37,618 nt of DNA from a virus, in the IMG/VR virus record IMGVR_UViG_3300020438_000112, positions 1 through 37,618 of that record. The stretch is one strand, 5' to 3'. A program made the position numbers and the translations under genes. Position 1 is the first letter of the stretch, and each line of letters opens with the position of its first letter. A model generated the notes under the pieces. The model did no database searches. It was given only the letters and a program-made list of their open reading frames with translations, and was not told the origin of the DNA. Positions 1 to 7,017 of the stretch are shown here, piece by piece.

Positions 1-893
1 AGATCCTGCTCTTCAAGGTCATCTATATCACTTTCCCACTGGTCTTGTAGAAATGGAAGGTGAGGAGCACGACTTCCCATGTTGGGAACGTAACAATTAT
101 CATGAAGTTTTGTAATTTTATAAGACAAAAAGTTACTAAGACGTTCGAGTTGCTCTTTTTCTTGGGTTTTATCCCAAAGATCTTCCATTATGGTAACATA
201 AGTACTCTCTACACCGAATGCAGAGGCAAATTTAGTGTACACTCCGGAGAAATCACATAAAGTACTACAACAATTTTGTTTCAAAAGGTAAAAAAACAGT
301 TTTTTGTGTTTTTTCTTGCGAATGAGTAGTTTAGATTTCATATCTTCCTTATGTCCGACGGAATATTCAAATTTTTTGTTCAATAAACTACCAACTTCCG
401 AAAAATAGCGTCTTACTGGGTCACGAAATTGAAAAGTGACCTTTACATCAAAGTGTTCTCGCAATTTAGGAGCAACTTCCATCCAAAATTCATATGGAAG
501 TGCGTAATTCCCGTTTGTGAAGTCGCAAACTGCTGCATAAGTGTCTTTTACACTCTCCCAATGACTCTTCCAGTAAGAAATGTAGTTTTCTATTGATGGA
601 GGACTTGCCAAATAAGGGTCTAGCGGAGTTTTGACCGCAAATTTGTTTTTACATGATAAGTATTGACCCCAAGGATGCTGAGAAGGACGCTTGTTATATA
701 AATTTTGACCTGGAGCATATATTTCTTTAAAATGTTCTTCATATTTTGGATACTCACATAATCTTTTGAGATACCAGTTCTCTTTCAGGTGTCCCATGTG
801 TGCATATCTGTTATCAAGCGTCAAAGTATAGTGGAAGGGAGTGGTCGCTGCCCATCCTGCACCTGGATTCAATAATAGTGTTGGTTTTGACAT
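1..893 (-). CDS. Sulfotransferase-like protein, C-terminus cut by window edge
   Basis: The complement of 893 down to 1 is open for 297 codons from an ATG at 893-891 and leaves the window without a stop. It is clearly a paralog of the genes at 1074, 31797 and 32702. It shows a 5'-phosphosulfate-type loop (GAGWAATTPF, residues 11-20), HMGHLKENW (32-40), CDFTN (123-127), a 3'-phosphate-type motif FRDPVRRYFS (156-165) and a C-terminal DQWESD (284-289). These match the layout of PAPS-dependent sulfotransferases, which move sulfate from PAPS to a sugar, lipid or protein. The canonical lysine of the first loop is replaced by W14. A basic stretch (about 186-198, RKKKHKK) is an insertion the paralogs lack. 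It diverges from the small gene at 907 with only 13 nt between starts. Family assignment is by motif; the substrate is unknown. Confidence 0.72.
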   Translation of the reverse strand, partial: MSKPTLLLNPGAGWAATTPFHYTLTLDNRYAHMGHLKENWYLKRLCEYPKYEEHFKEIYAPGQNLYNKRPSQHPWGQYLSCKNKFAVKTPLDPYLASPPSIENYISYWKSHWESVKDTYAAVCDFTNGNYALPYEFWMEVAPKLREHFDVKVTFQFRDPVRRYFSEVGSLLNKKFEYSVGHKEDMKSKLLIRKKKHKKLFFYLLKQNCCSTLCDFSGVYTKFASAFGVESTYVTIMEDLWDKTQEKEQLERLSNFLSYKITKLHDNCYVPNMGSRAPHLPFLQDQWESDIDDLEEQD

Positions 894-906
894 ATATACA
901 GTAGTT

Positions 907-1074
907 ATGGTGGAACAAATGTCCTATGACGTCTACCTAGATAATGAGATTGTTTTTTCTGTATTGACAAAGATGCAAGCAGAGGAAAAACGTGACCAAA
1001 TGCAAAAAATGATCATGGCAGGATTGAAAACTGATTATACTGCCGAACAGATCTCGATCAAGTATCATTCGTAA
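907..1074 (+). CDS. Small hypothetical protein (55 aa), YDVYLD family
   Basis: A 55-codon gene. The reading frame is open upstream to a GTG at 841, but that extension lies on top of the opposite-strand sulfotransferase-like gene, so the ATG at 907 (or 919) is preferred. The protein starts with YDVYLDNEIVF and ends with ISIKYHS, with a charged helical middle. This pattern (YD[VI]Y[LV]D near the N-terminus, a Glu/Gln-rich helix, then a short strand) recurs in the small gene at 4324-4485, so the two look like one family. Its stop overlaps the start of the next gene (TAATG at 1072-1076), which suggests translational coupling to the sulfotransferase-like gene. No function recognised. Confidence 0.6.
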   Translation: MVEQMSYDVYLDNEIVFSVLTKMQAEEKRDQMQKMIMAGLKTDYTAEQISIKYHS

Positions 1075-1967
1075 TGAAACCCACCCTATTTCTGAACGTT
1101 GGAACCGGATGGTCTGGTACAACTCCTTTATATTATACATTAGGGTGGTACAATAAGTATTGCCACAGTGGGCATCGCAAAGAGAAGGGATATTTGTGGT
1201 TGATGGACTTAGCTGAGACCAGAAACACATTTGAAAGGGTCAAATTCTACAAGCAGTTCTTTGGACCTTCAAAACAATCAACTACAAACAGAAAACCGAA
1301 GATATTCACACATGAGTCAAAATATATTGGTGGTAATTGGACACCAGAGGAAATAAACTATTTTTGGAGTCCTCCATTTACGATAGAGAAGTATATTGAG
1401 TATTATGTCAAGCATTGGGACTTTATAAAACATGATTACAAGGCAGTAAGCGATTTTTCCAATCCTAACGGATTTTGCACTCCAGAATTTTTGATGAAGT
1501 ACGCTCCAGCACTCAAATCTGTGTTTGACGTAAAAATTCATGTTGTCTTCCGTGATCCATTACGCAGATTGTGGAGTTTACGTCAAAAACAAAATCCTAA
1601 AGACCCAGTTCGGCAATTTATGAAGATGGGAGTCGATTTTGGATATGTACAGTACTTTATCAAGTTTGTTGACGCATTTGGAATTGATAATTGTCATATG
1701 ACGGTTATGGAAGAATTTTGGAGAGGGGAAACAAAAGAATTGTCGGAATTCATCGACTTTGAGATAAAGGAAGTTCATCCAAACGCATATGTTCCAGATG
1801 TAGGTCCTAATGCTCCTAGAATCCAATATTTGGATGATCAGTGGGAGTCTGATATAATGCATATGCCAAAAGAGGTAAAAGACTACGGAATGAACATGCT
1901 AAAACCCGTCTATATACATTTCAAGGATTACTTCGGTGATCTTCCTGAAAAGTGGAGTACATTATGA
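1074..1967 (+). CDS. Sulfotransferase-like protein
   Basis: 297 residues, complete. The 5'-phosphosulfate-type loop is VGTGWSGTTPL (residues 9-19). It is followed by HSGHRKEKGYLW (31-42), SDFSN (126-130), and a textbook 3'-phosphate-type motif FRDPLRRLWS (159-168). DQWESD (255-260) near the C-terminus is shared with paralogs. The order and spacing fit the cytosolic-fold PAPS sulfotransferases of the heparan/NodH type. W13 stands where the family usually has the catalytic lysine; the conserved H-x-G-[HN]-x-K segment might supply a basic residue (inference). The start overlaps the preceding small gene by 1 nt and the stop overlaps the next gene by 4 nt (ATGA), so it sits in a coupled operon with the carbamoyltransferase. 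Likely role is sulfation of a glycan or other envelope molecule; the acceptor is unknown. Confidence 0.75.
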   Translation: MKPTLFLNVGTGWSGTTPLYYTLGWYNKYCHSGHRKEKGYLWLMDLAETRNTFERVKFYKQFFGPSKQSTTNRKPKIFTHESKYIGGNWTPEEINYFWSPPFTIEKYIEYYVKHWDFIKHDYKAVSDFSNPNGFCTPEFLMKYAPALKSVFDVKIHVVFRDPLRRLWSLRQKQNPKDPVRQFMKMGVDFGYVQYFIKFVDAFGIDNCHMTVMEEFWRGETKELSEFIDFEIKEVHPNAYVPDVGPNAPRIQYLDDQWESDIMHMPKEVKDYGMNMLKPVYIHFKDYFGDLPEKWSTL

Positions 1968-2107
1968 TTTGGCCATTCAACATTATCACTACATGGTGGA
2001 AACTAAGAAAGATTAGAGAAGAAGACCCGTATATTTACGAAGATGACGAATATGACGCAATGTTGGACGAAGATAACGACTATGAGGATTTGAGTGAAGG
2101 AAAATGA
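1964..2107 (+). CDS. Small acidic protein (47 aa)
   Basis: A 47-codon gene joined to both neighbours by ATGA overlaps (start 1964 inside the upstream stop; stop 2105-2107 inside the downstream start). The N-terminus is hydrophobic and aromatic (MIWPFNIITTWW), followed by a short basic patch (KLRKIR, residues 13-18) and then a strongly acidic tail (about residues 19-47, rich in D, E and Y). The bipartite shape suggests membrane-interface or partner binding, but no domain is recognised. The tight coupling between sulfotransferase-like and carbamoyltransferase genes supports it being translated. Function unknown. Confidence 0.65.
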   Translation: MIWPFNIITTWWKLRKIREEDPYIYEDDEYDAMLDEDNDYEDLSEGK

Positions 2108-3483
2108 TTGGTTTCTCCGAAGGATTCCATGATAGTGCTGTTGCGTGTGTCAGTGGCGGTATAATTACCTATGCTACGCATGGAGAACGCTTTTCAAGAA
2201 GAAAGCACGATAAAAGGTTGTGTATAGAGGCTGCTGCGATTGCGAAAGGATTAAATATCTTTGATGACGTAATATCTTTCTATGAACGACCTTTTCCCAA
2301 AAGACTACGTCAATTTACCGCAGGACAGAAGGCATGGAGACGAGATAGGGAATTATGCATGCAACCAACGCATTATTGCGAACATCACATGTCTCATGCT
2401 GCTGCTGCGTTTCAAACCAGCGTTTTTGATGAAGCAGCATGTGTGGTGGTCGATAGTATTGGAGAATGGGACTGTAGTTCAATCTGGACTGCAAAAATGG
2501 TTGATGGTAAGGCAAAATACAAAAAAGTATGGAATATGCGATATCCCAAGTCAATTGGACTGTGGTATTCCGCATTGACGAAATGGGCGGGTCTAAGACC
2601 CTTAGATGAGGAATATATCTTCATGGGTATGGCAGCGTACGGAGAAGCGAAGTATATTGACGAAGTTTCCGCATTATTACACCAAAACAACCACAAGGGT
2701 ATAAAAGACTTACATGGTGCTCCACACGACATTGCAAAGAGTGCAGAAGTGGTTTTAGAGTACGAATTGAGAAATATATTTGAAATAGCACTAACTTACT
2801 CAAATAACATCTGCTATGGTGGTGGAGTCGCCCTCAACTGCGTTGTAAACACCAAACTAAGGGAAATGTGCAATTTATGGATTATGCCGAATCCTGGCGA
2901 TGCTGGAGGTGCCTTAGGAGCAGCATTAATTCCATATGGCGGAAAAGTGCAATTCTCGCCATATGTGGGTTATAATATTCTTAAAAAACCAGATCCTAAT
3001 GAAATCGTCGCAAAACTCTTATCAGAAGGAATCGTGGGGGTTGCGAATGGCCGTGCTGAGTTTGGTCCTCGTGCTCTCGGTAATCGAAGTCTATTGGCGG
3101 ATCCACGCAAAATCTCAACAAAATCACATGTAAACGCAATAAAACGCAGACAGAAGTTCAGACCGTTCGCTCCAGCGATATTAGAAGAGTATTGTACGGA
3201 CTATTTTGAAATGCCAGCACATTCACGATATATGTCGTATGTTTATCAATGTAAACGTCCACATGACATTCCTGCGGTTCTACACGTTGATAACAGTGCT
3301 AGAGTACAAACTGTACCAGAATCATCGGAATCTATCCTCAGGGAGATCCTAGAGGTATGGTATGAACGTACAGGTTGTCCTGTCTTATTGAATACATCAT
3401 TGAACATAAGGGGTAAACCTATGGTAAATGATTTTTCTGACGCACTCAACTTCTCCGCAAAGTACCGTATTGACGTATACTAA
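2104..3483 (+). CDS. Carbamoyltransferase, NodU/CmcH/TobZ family
   Basis: 459 residues. The family transfers a carbamoyl group from carbamoyl phosphate, via a carbamoyl-adenylate, to a hydroxyl of a sugar or antibiotic. The N-terminal Kae1-like domain begins IGFSEGFHDSAVACV (2-16) with ERFSRRKHD (28-36). Metal/nucleotide-site motif EHHMSHAAAAF is at 93-103, YIFMGMAAYG at 171-180, YGGGVALNCVVN at 238-249 and PGDAGGALGAAL at 264-275. The C-terminal domain carries GRAEFGPRALGNRS (316-329), FRPFAPAI (352-359) and TGCPVLLNTSLNIRG (423-437). All key family motifs are present. It is somewhat shorter than the roughly 550-600 residues of NodU-type enzymes. It is preceded by AAGGA just before the start and is coupled to the small acidic gene. 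With a sulfotransferase-like gene and a glycosyltransferase next door, it likely decorates a glycan (inference). Confidence 0.93.
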   Translation: MIGFSEGFHDSAVACVSGGIITYATHGERFSRRKHDKRLCIEAAAIAKGLNIFDDVISFYERPFPKRLRQFTAGQKAWRRDRELCMQPTHYCEHHMSHAAAAFQTSVFDEAACVVVDSIGEWDCSSIWTAKMVDGKAKYKKVWNMRYPKSIGLWYSALTKWAGLRPLDEEYIFMGMAAYGEAKYIDEVSALLHQNNHKGIKDLHGAPHDIAKSAEVVLEYELRNIFEIALTYSNNICYGGGVALNCVVNTKLREMCNLWIMPNPGDAGGALGAALIPYGGKVQFSPYVGYNILKKPDPNEIVAKLLSEGIVGVANGRAEFGPRALGNRSLLADPRKISTKSHVNAIKRRQKFRPFAPAILEEYCTDYFEMPAHSRYMSYVYQCKRPHDIPAVLHVDNSARVQTVPESSESILREILEVWYERTGCPVLLNTSLNIRGKPMVNDFSDALNFSAKYRIDVY

Positions 3484-3498
3484 ATAACGCAGTATAAT
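3470..3498 (+). promoter_or_regulatory. Sigma70-type promoter before the glycosyltransferase gene
   Basis: TTGACG (3470-3475) and a perfect TATAAT (3493-3498) are separated by exactly 17 nt, giving a near-consensus host-type promoter with predicted start near 3505 and the ATG at 3519. The -35 box lies in the last codons of the carbamoyltransferase gene. Cyanophage early genes are generally read from host sigma70-like promoters, so this suggests early expression of the glycosyltransferase (inference). Confidence 0.6.
3480..3486 (+). promoter_or_regulatory. T4-like late promoter motif (CTAAATA)
   Basis: CTAAATA resembles the T4 late -10 element TATAAATA. The TAA stop of the carbamoyltransferase gene (3481-3483) lies inside it, and it falls in the spacer of the overlapping sigma70-type promoter, upstream of the ATG at 3519. 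Confidence 0.4.
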
Positions 3499-3518
3499 GA
3501 ATTGAAAGCGCATTCGGA

Positions 3519-4289
3519 ATGGCAAAAGGATTTAAGGTGGTTACCACTCCACCTAAAACAGATGGTACAACATCAGCAAAGACTGATGAATTTTCTATTG
3601 AAGAAGCAAGAAAATTAGTAAAGGGTAAAACTTTTATATTTTGCTTGCCTGGTAGAAACGTTTCATATATCTACCTAAAGAACTTTGTGCAACTTGCATT
3701 CGAGATTGTACAGAAGGGTGGTACACTACAAATATCACAAGACTATTCATCTATGGTGAACTTTGCCAGATGTAAGTGTCTAGGAGCAAATGTTCTCAGA
3801 GGTCCTGATCAGTTGCCATGGGATGGTAAATTGAAGTATGACTATCAGTTATGGATTGATAGTGACATCGTATTCGGTCTAGAGCAGTTCTATAGACTTC
3901 TTTGGATGGATAAGGACATAGCGGGTGGTTGGTACGTTACAGAGGACGGACAGACTACATCCTGTGCACATTGGATGGAAGAAGAAGATTTCAAAGCAAA
4001 TGGTGGTGTAATGAACCACGAGATGTTAGATGGTATACAAAAGAGAAGAAAACCATTCACATGTGACTATTCTGGATTTGGTTGGTTACTAATCAAGCAC
4101 GGTGTATTTGAGAATAAAGAAATGAAGTATCCATGGTTTGCTCCACAGATGCAAGTCTTTGACTCAGGTGAAGTACAGGATATGTGCGGTGAGGATGTTT
4201 CATTCTGTTTAGATGCACAGAAAGCAGGATATGAAATATGGGTAGATCCTAAATGTAGAGTGGGTCACGAGAAGAATAGAATAATCTAA
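3519..4289 (+). CDS. GT-A fold glycosyltransferase
   Basis: 256 residues. After a Thr/Lys-rich N-terminal stretch (1-25) the Rossmann-like core begins at KTFIFCLPGRNVSY (37-50). The metal-binding DxD motif is LWIDSDIVFG (111-120, D114/D116). GFGWLLIKHGVF (186-197) and GEDVSFCLDAQKAGYEIWVD (224-243) followed by VGHEK (248-252) are the acceptor-side acidic motif and terminal His typical of family-2-like and Anp1-like transferases. It should transfer a sugar from a nucleotide-sugar donor, metal dependent. Donor and acceptor cannot be read. It is preceded by a sigma70-type promoter and a late motif in the same 30 bp, and sits directly downstream of the carbamoyltransferase, supporting a shared glycan pathway. 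Confidence 0.8.
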   Translation: MAKGFKVVTTPPKTDGTTSAKTDEFSIEEARKLVKGKTFIFCLPGRNVSYIYLKNFVQLAFEIVQKGGTLQISQDYSSMVNFARCKCLGANVLRGPDQLPWDGKLKYDYQLWIDSDIVFGLEQFYRLLWMDKDIAGGWYVTEDGQTTSCAHWMEEEDFKANGGVMNHEMLDGIQKRRKPFTCDYSGFGWLLIKHGVFENKEMKYPWFAPQMQVFDSGEVQDMCGEDVSFCLDAQKAGYEIWVDPKCRVGHEKNRII

Positions 4290-4323
4290 TTCCTATATAC
4301 GTTGAAGCACACAAATATATGAG

Positions 4324-4485
4324 ATGGATGACAGATACGATATCTACGTTGACGGGGTACAAACTCACGAGAGTATAACTGAGTCGGAAATGGAAGAAGT
4401 GACTCAGGATTTGGCAGACGAATTTTACGAAAACGGATGGCCACACCCCAAAGATGTAGAAGTTAGATACCTAGGACATGAGTAG
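4324..4485 (+). CDS. Small hypothetical protein (53 aa), YDIYVD family
   Basis: A 53-codon gene from ATG 4324 to TAG 4483-4485. It starts RYDIYVDGVQ, has an acidic helical middle (residues about 18-36) and ends VEVRYLGHE. The layout parallels the small protein at 907-1074 (YDVYLD start, helix, then a strand ending in I-[KR]-Y). It lies 34 nt after the glycosyltransferase and runs directly into a terminator, so it is the last gene of this transcription unit. Function unknown. Confidence 0.6.
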   Translation: MDDRYDIYVDGVQTHESITESEMEEVTQDLADEFYENGWPHPKDVEVRYLGHE

Positions 4486-4509
4486 GGTTCCGAGCGAACC
4501 CTTTTTTTT
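4484..4509 (+). terminator. Rho-independent terminator
   Basis: AGGGTTC pairs with GAACCCT around a five-base CGAGC loop (4484-4502), followed by eight T (4502-4509). It starts inside the stop codon of the small gene ending at 4485 and separates the first enzyme island from the baseplate genes. Confidence 0.9.
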
Positions 4510-4515
4510 ATGCCA

Positions 4516-4530
4516 CTAAATAGATAAATA
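4516..4530 (+). promoter_or_regulatory. Tandem T4-like late promoter motifs before gp25
   Basis: CTAAATA (4516-4522) and GATAAATA (4523-4530) lie back to back just after the terminator and 29 nt before the gp25 start. Both match the T4 late -10 element. This is the natural late promoter for the baseplate gene chain. Confidence 0.65.
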
Positions 4531-4558
4531 TACCGAGAACTCCTTCCACGACGGAATA

Positions 4559-4963
4559 GTGCCACTACAAAGAACATCAGAACCATTCAGAGATATATCT
4601 TTGACATTCAAACGTCACCCTGTGACGAATGATATTATAATGCTAAAGAATGAAGATGCAATCAAACGTGCAGTGCAAAACCTTGTACGCACTCAGATTG
4701 GAGAGCGATTTTTCAATACTAAATTAGGCACTAAAATTACTTCATCTCTATTTGAATTAGCAAATGATGATTATATTGAACCAATTCAAACTGAAATAGA
4801 AATGGTGCTAACACAGTATGAACCAAGAGTACGTTTACAACAAGTGGTCGTAGAAAGTAAACCAGAACAAAATGCTTTGGATGTTTCTATACAATACAAG
4901 ATTGTAGGACTCAATTCACCATCGCAGAATGTCCAATTCATTTTAGAACCAACTAGGTTATAA
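4559..4963 (+). CDS. 25: Baseplate wedge protein gp25
   Basis: 134 residues, close to the 132 of T4 gp25, a wedge protein of the gpW/gp25 lysozyme-like family that joins the inner baseplate and helps start sheath assembly. Recognisable features are DISLTFKRHP near the N-terminus, IIMLKNEDAIKRAVQNLV (residues 26-43), and GERFFNTKLGTKITSSLFE (48-66), the core gp25 signature. The start is a GTG at 4559; the first ATG-encoded Met is too far in and would remove conserved residues. The ribosome binding site is weak (GGAA at 4553). The stop overlaps the gp6 start by 1 nt (TAATG). Confidence 0.92.
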   Translation: MPLQRTSEPFRDISLTFKRHPVTNDIIMLKNEDAIKRAVQNLVRTQIGERFFNTKLGTKITSSLFELANDDYIEPIQTEIEMVLTQYEPRVRLQQVVVESKPEQNALDVSIQYKIVGLNSPSQNVQFILEPTRL

Positions 4964-7017
4964 TGGCACTACAGCAATTTACAAACTTAAACTTTGAAGA
5001 TATAAAGTCATCCATAAAGGATTACCTTAGAGCAAATACTGACTTCAAAGATATGGATTTTGAAGGGTCTAACCTTTCTATCCTAATTGATATATTAGCG
5101 TACAACTCATATAGCACAGCATATAATACTAATATGGCAATCAATGAGACATTCATTGATAGTGCCACATTAAGAGAAAATGTAGTATCATTAGCAAGAA
5201 ATATAGGTTATGTTCCAAGATCTAAAAGAGCAGCGAGAGCAACTGTCAATTACAGTTTATCAGGCATAACATCTTCAACAAAACAGGTAACAATTCAACC
5301 AGGCGTAGTTGCTAATGGATCTGTATCAAATATAAATTATGTCTTCTCATTACCTGAGTCTGTGACTTTCAATGCCTTCAATGGAGCATCTAGAGGTGTG
5401 ATGGTAATATATCAAGGTCAATATATTACTAATTCGTATGTTGTAGATAATAACAATCCTAGCGAAAGATATGTCTTACCTAATGATAGTATAGACACTT
5501 CTACAATTAGTGTAAAAATAAGGAATAGTATTTCTGATAATACAACAACAAATTATGAGTTGGTAGATAACATTATAGGAGTTACATCAACATCTAATAT
5601 CTACTTATTACAAGAGACAACAGATGAGAAATACGAACTATTATTTGGTGATGATGTATTCGGTAAAAAGTTAGAGTCAGGAAATATAATTGATATTAGT
5701 TACATAAAGACTAATGGTAAAGCAGGAAATGGTGTAGAAAGTTTTAGTTTTGCTGGTCTCATAAAAGATGAAGACGGTGCTGATGAAACAGACTTTAGGA
5801 TGTTCCTTTCTGCTAATGAAAAATCCTCTAATGGTGATGAGATAGAACCAGTAGAGTCTGTCAAATACTATGCTCCACGTTTATATGCAGCACAGCATAG
5901 AGCAGTGACTGCTAATGACTATGAAGCAATAATTCCATCAATATATCCAAATATAGAATCTGTGAGTGCCTATGGTGGTGAAGATCTTGATCCTCCACAG
6001 TTTGGTAGAGTATTCATAGCAGCAAAACCAAAGAATGGTTCGTTCTTGTCAGAACTAACTAAAAAGCAATTACTTACGTCACTAAAAAATTACTCCATAG
6101 CAGGAATAGTTCCATCATTTGTGGATCTAAAATTCTTGTATGTGGAGATTGATTCATATATTTACTACAACTCAAACTTTGTAGGTGATCCTGATAATCT
6201 AAAAACAGATGTAATAACTTCATTATCACAATATGCATCAGACACTGAACTCAATAAGTTTGGTGGTAGATTCGCTTATAGTAAAGTATTGTCAGTCATA
6301 GACAATGTAGATGGTTCTATAACTTCTAACATAACTCTAGTGAAGATGCGAAGGAATATCAATACTAAGATAAACCAATTCGCACAATATGAATTATGTT
6401 TCTTAAATCAGGTGTATGCACCAAATGAGAAGTATAATATTCACTCAACTGGATTCACTGTATCTGATGTGGTTGGTACTTGTTACTTTAGTGATATAAA
6501 GACAGATGAGGACTCAGGAACACTATTCATGTTCCAGATTCTAAATGATGAAAGTATCAAGGTCATATCAAATAACTTTGGACGTATTGATTATAAGAAG
6601 GGTGAAATAGTATTAGACACAGTAAACATCGTATCTACAATAGAAGATGATGATGTTATTGAGGTCGAAGCGATACCTCAGTCTAATGATGTACTTGCTA
6701 AAAATGAATTGTTTTTACAGTTCGATATATCAAAAAGTGATTTTTACACAAGAGTGGATAGTATCTCTACTGGTGCTAATACATCAGGTTCTAGATATCT
6801 TCCAGAATCAAGTTACTTTGGAGGTAAGAAGGTAAGAGGAGCAATCATCACAAGCACCACTACAGAAACTACTTTAGTGGGATATGTGAATGGACAACCA
6901 TATTATGGAGAATTCCATGTTATGGCTGGTGGAAACAGGATGACAGGTGCAACACACACAGTTGCAAGTAAGCAGATTACTGAAACAGCACAGACAATTA
7001 GCAATAGCGGATACTAA
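4963..7017 (+). CDS. 6: Baseplate wedge protein gp6
   Basis: 684 residues versus 660 in T4 gp6. T4 gp6 forms the dimeric ring that ties the baseplate wedges together. The N-terminus (FEDIKSSIKDYLRANTDF from residue 11, then DFEGSNLSILIDILAYNSY) and RENVVSLARNIGYVPRSKRAA (residues 72-92) are the strongly conserved gp6/gpJ core. YAAQHRAVTANDYEAI (about 309-324) is the conserved second region shared with gpJ-like proteins. It follows gp25 with a TAATG overlap and leads into the next gene the same way (7015-7019). Assignment rests on motif match plus T4 gene order. Confidence 0.93.
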   Translation: MALQQFTNLNFEDIKSSIKDYLRANTDFKDMDFEGSNLSILIDILAYNSYSTAYNTNMAINETFIDSATLRENVVSLARNIGYVPRSKRAARATVNYSLSGITSSTKQVTIQPGVVANGSVSNINYVFSLPESVTFNAFNGASRGVMVIYQGQYITNSYVVDNNNPSERYVLPNDSIDTSTISVKIRNSISDNTTTNYELVDNIIGVTSTSNIYLLQETTDEKYELLFGDDVFGKKLESGNIIDISYIKTNGKAGNGVESFSFAGLIKDEDGADETDFRMFLSANEKSSNGDEIEPVESVKYYAPRLYAAQHRAVTANDYEAIIPSIYPNIESVSAYGGEDLDPPQFGRVFIAAKPKNGSFLSELTKKQLLTSLKNYSIAGIVPSFVDLKFLYVEIDSYIYYNSNFVGDPDNLKTDVITSLSQYASDTELNKFGGRFAYSKVLSVIDNVDGSITSNITLVKMRRNINTKINQFAQYELCFLNQVYAPNEKYNIHSTGFTVSDVVGTCYFSDIKTDEDSGTLFMFQILNDESIKVISNNFGRIDYKKGEIVLDTVNIVSTIEDDDVIEVEAIPQSNDVLAKNELFLQFDISKSDFYTRVDSISTGANTSGSRYLPESSYFGGKKVRGAIITSTTTETTLVGYVNGQPYYGEFHVMAGGNRMTGATHTVASKQITETAQTISNSGY

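Noticed and set aside
60-260. Plus-strand 66-residue open frame
   Set aside because: It lies entirely within the minus-strand sulfotransferase-like gene, whose motifs are convincing.
887-892. Perfect TTGACA that could be a -35 box for the gene at 907
   Set aside because: No -10 sequence at 16-18 nt; the predicted start would lie inside the gene.
841-906. GTG extension of the small gene at 907
   Set aside because: It is the reverse complement of the N-terminal coding part of the opposite-strand sulfotransferase-like gene, and the family match begins only after residue 23.
937-1230. Minus-strand 97-residue open frame (and 1317-1541, 1578-1862)
   Set aside because: Antisense to coding sequence with recognisable motifs; the composition is that of a shadow frame.
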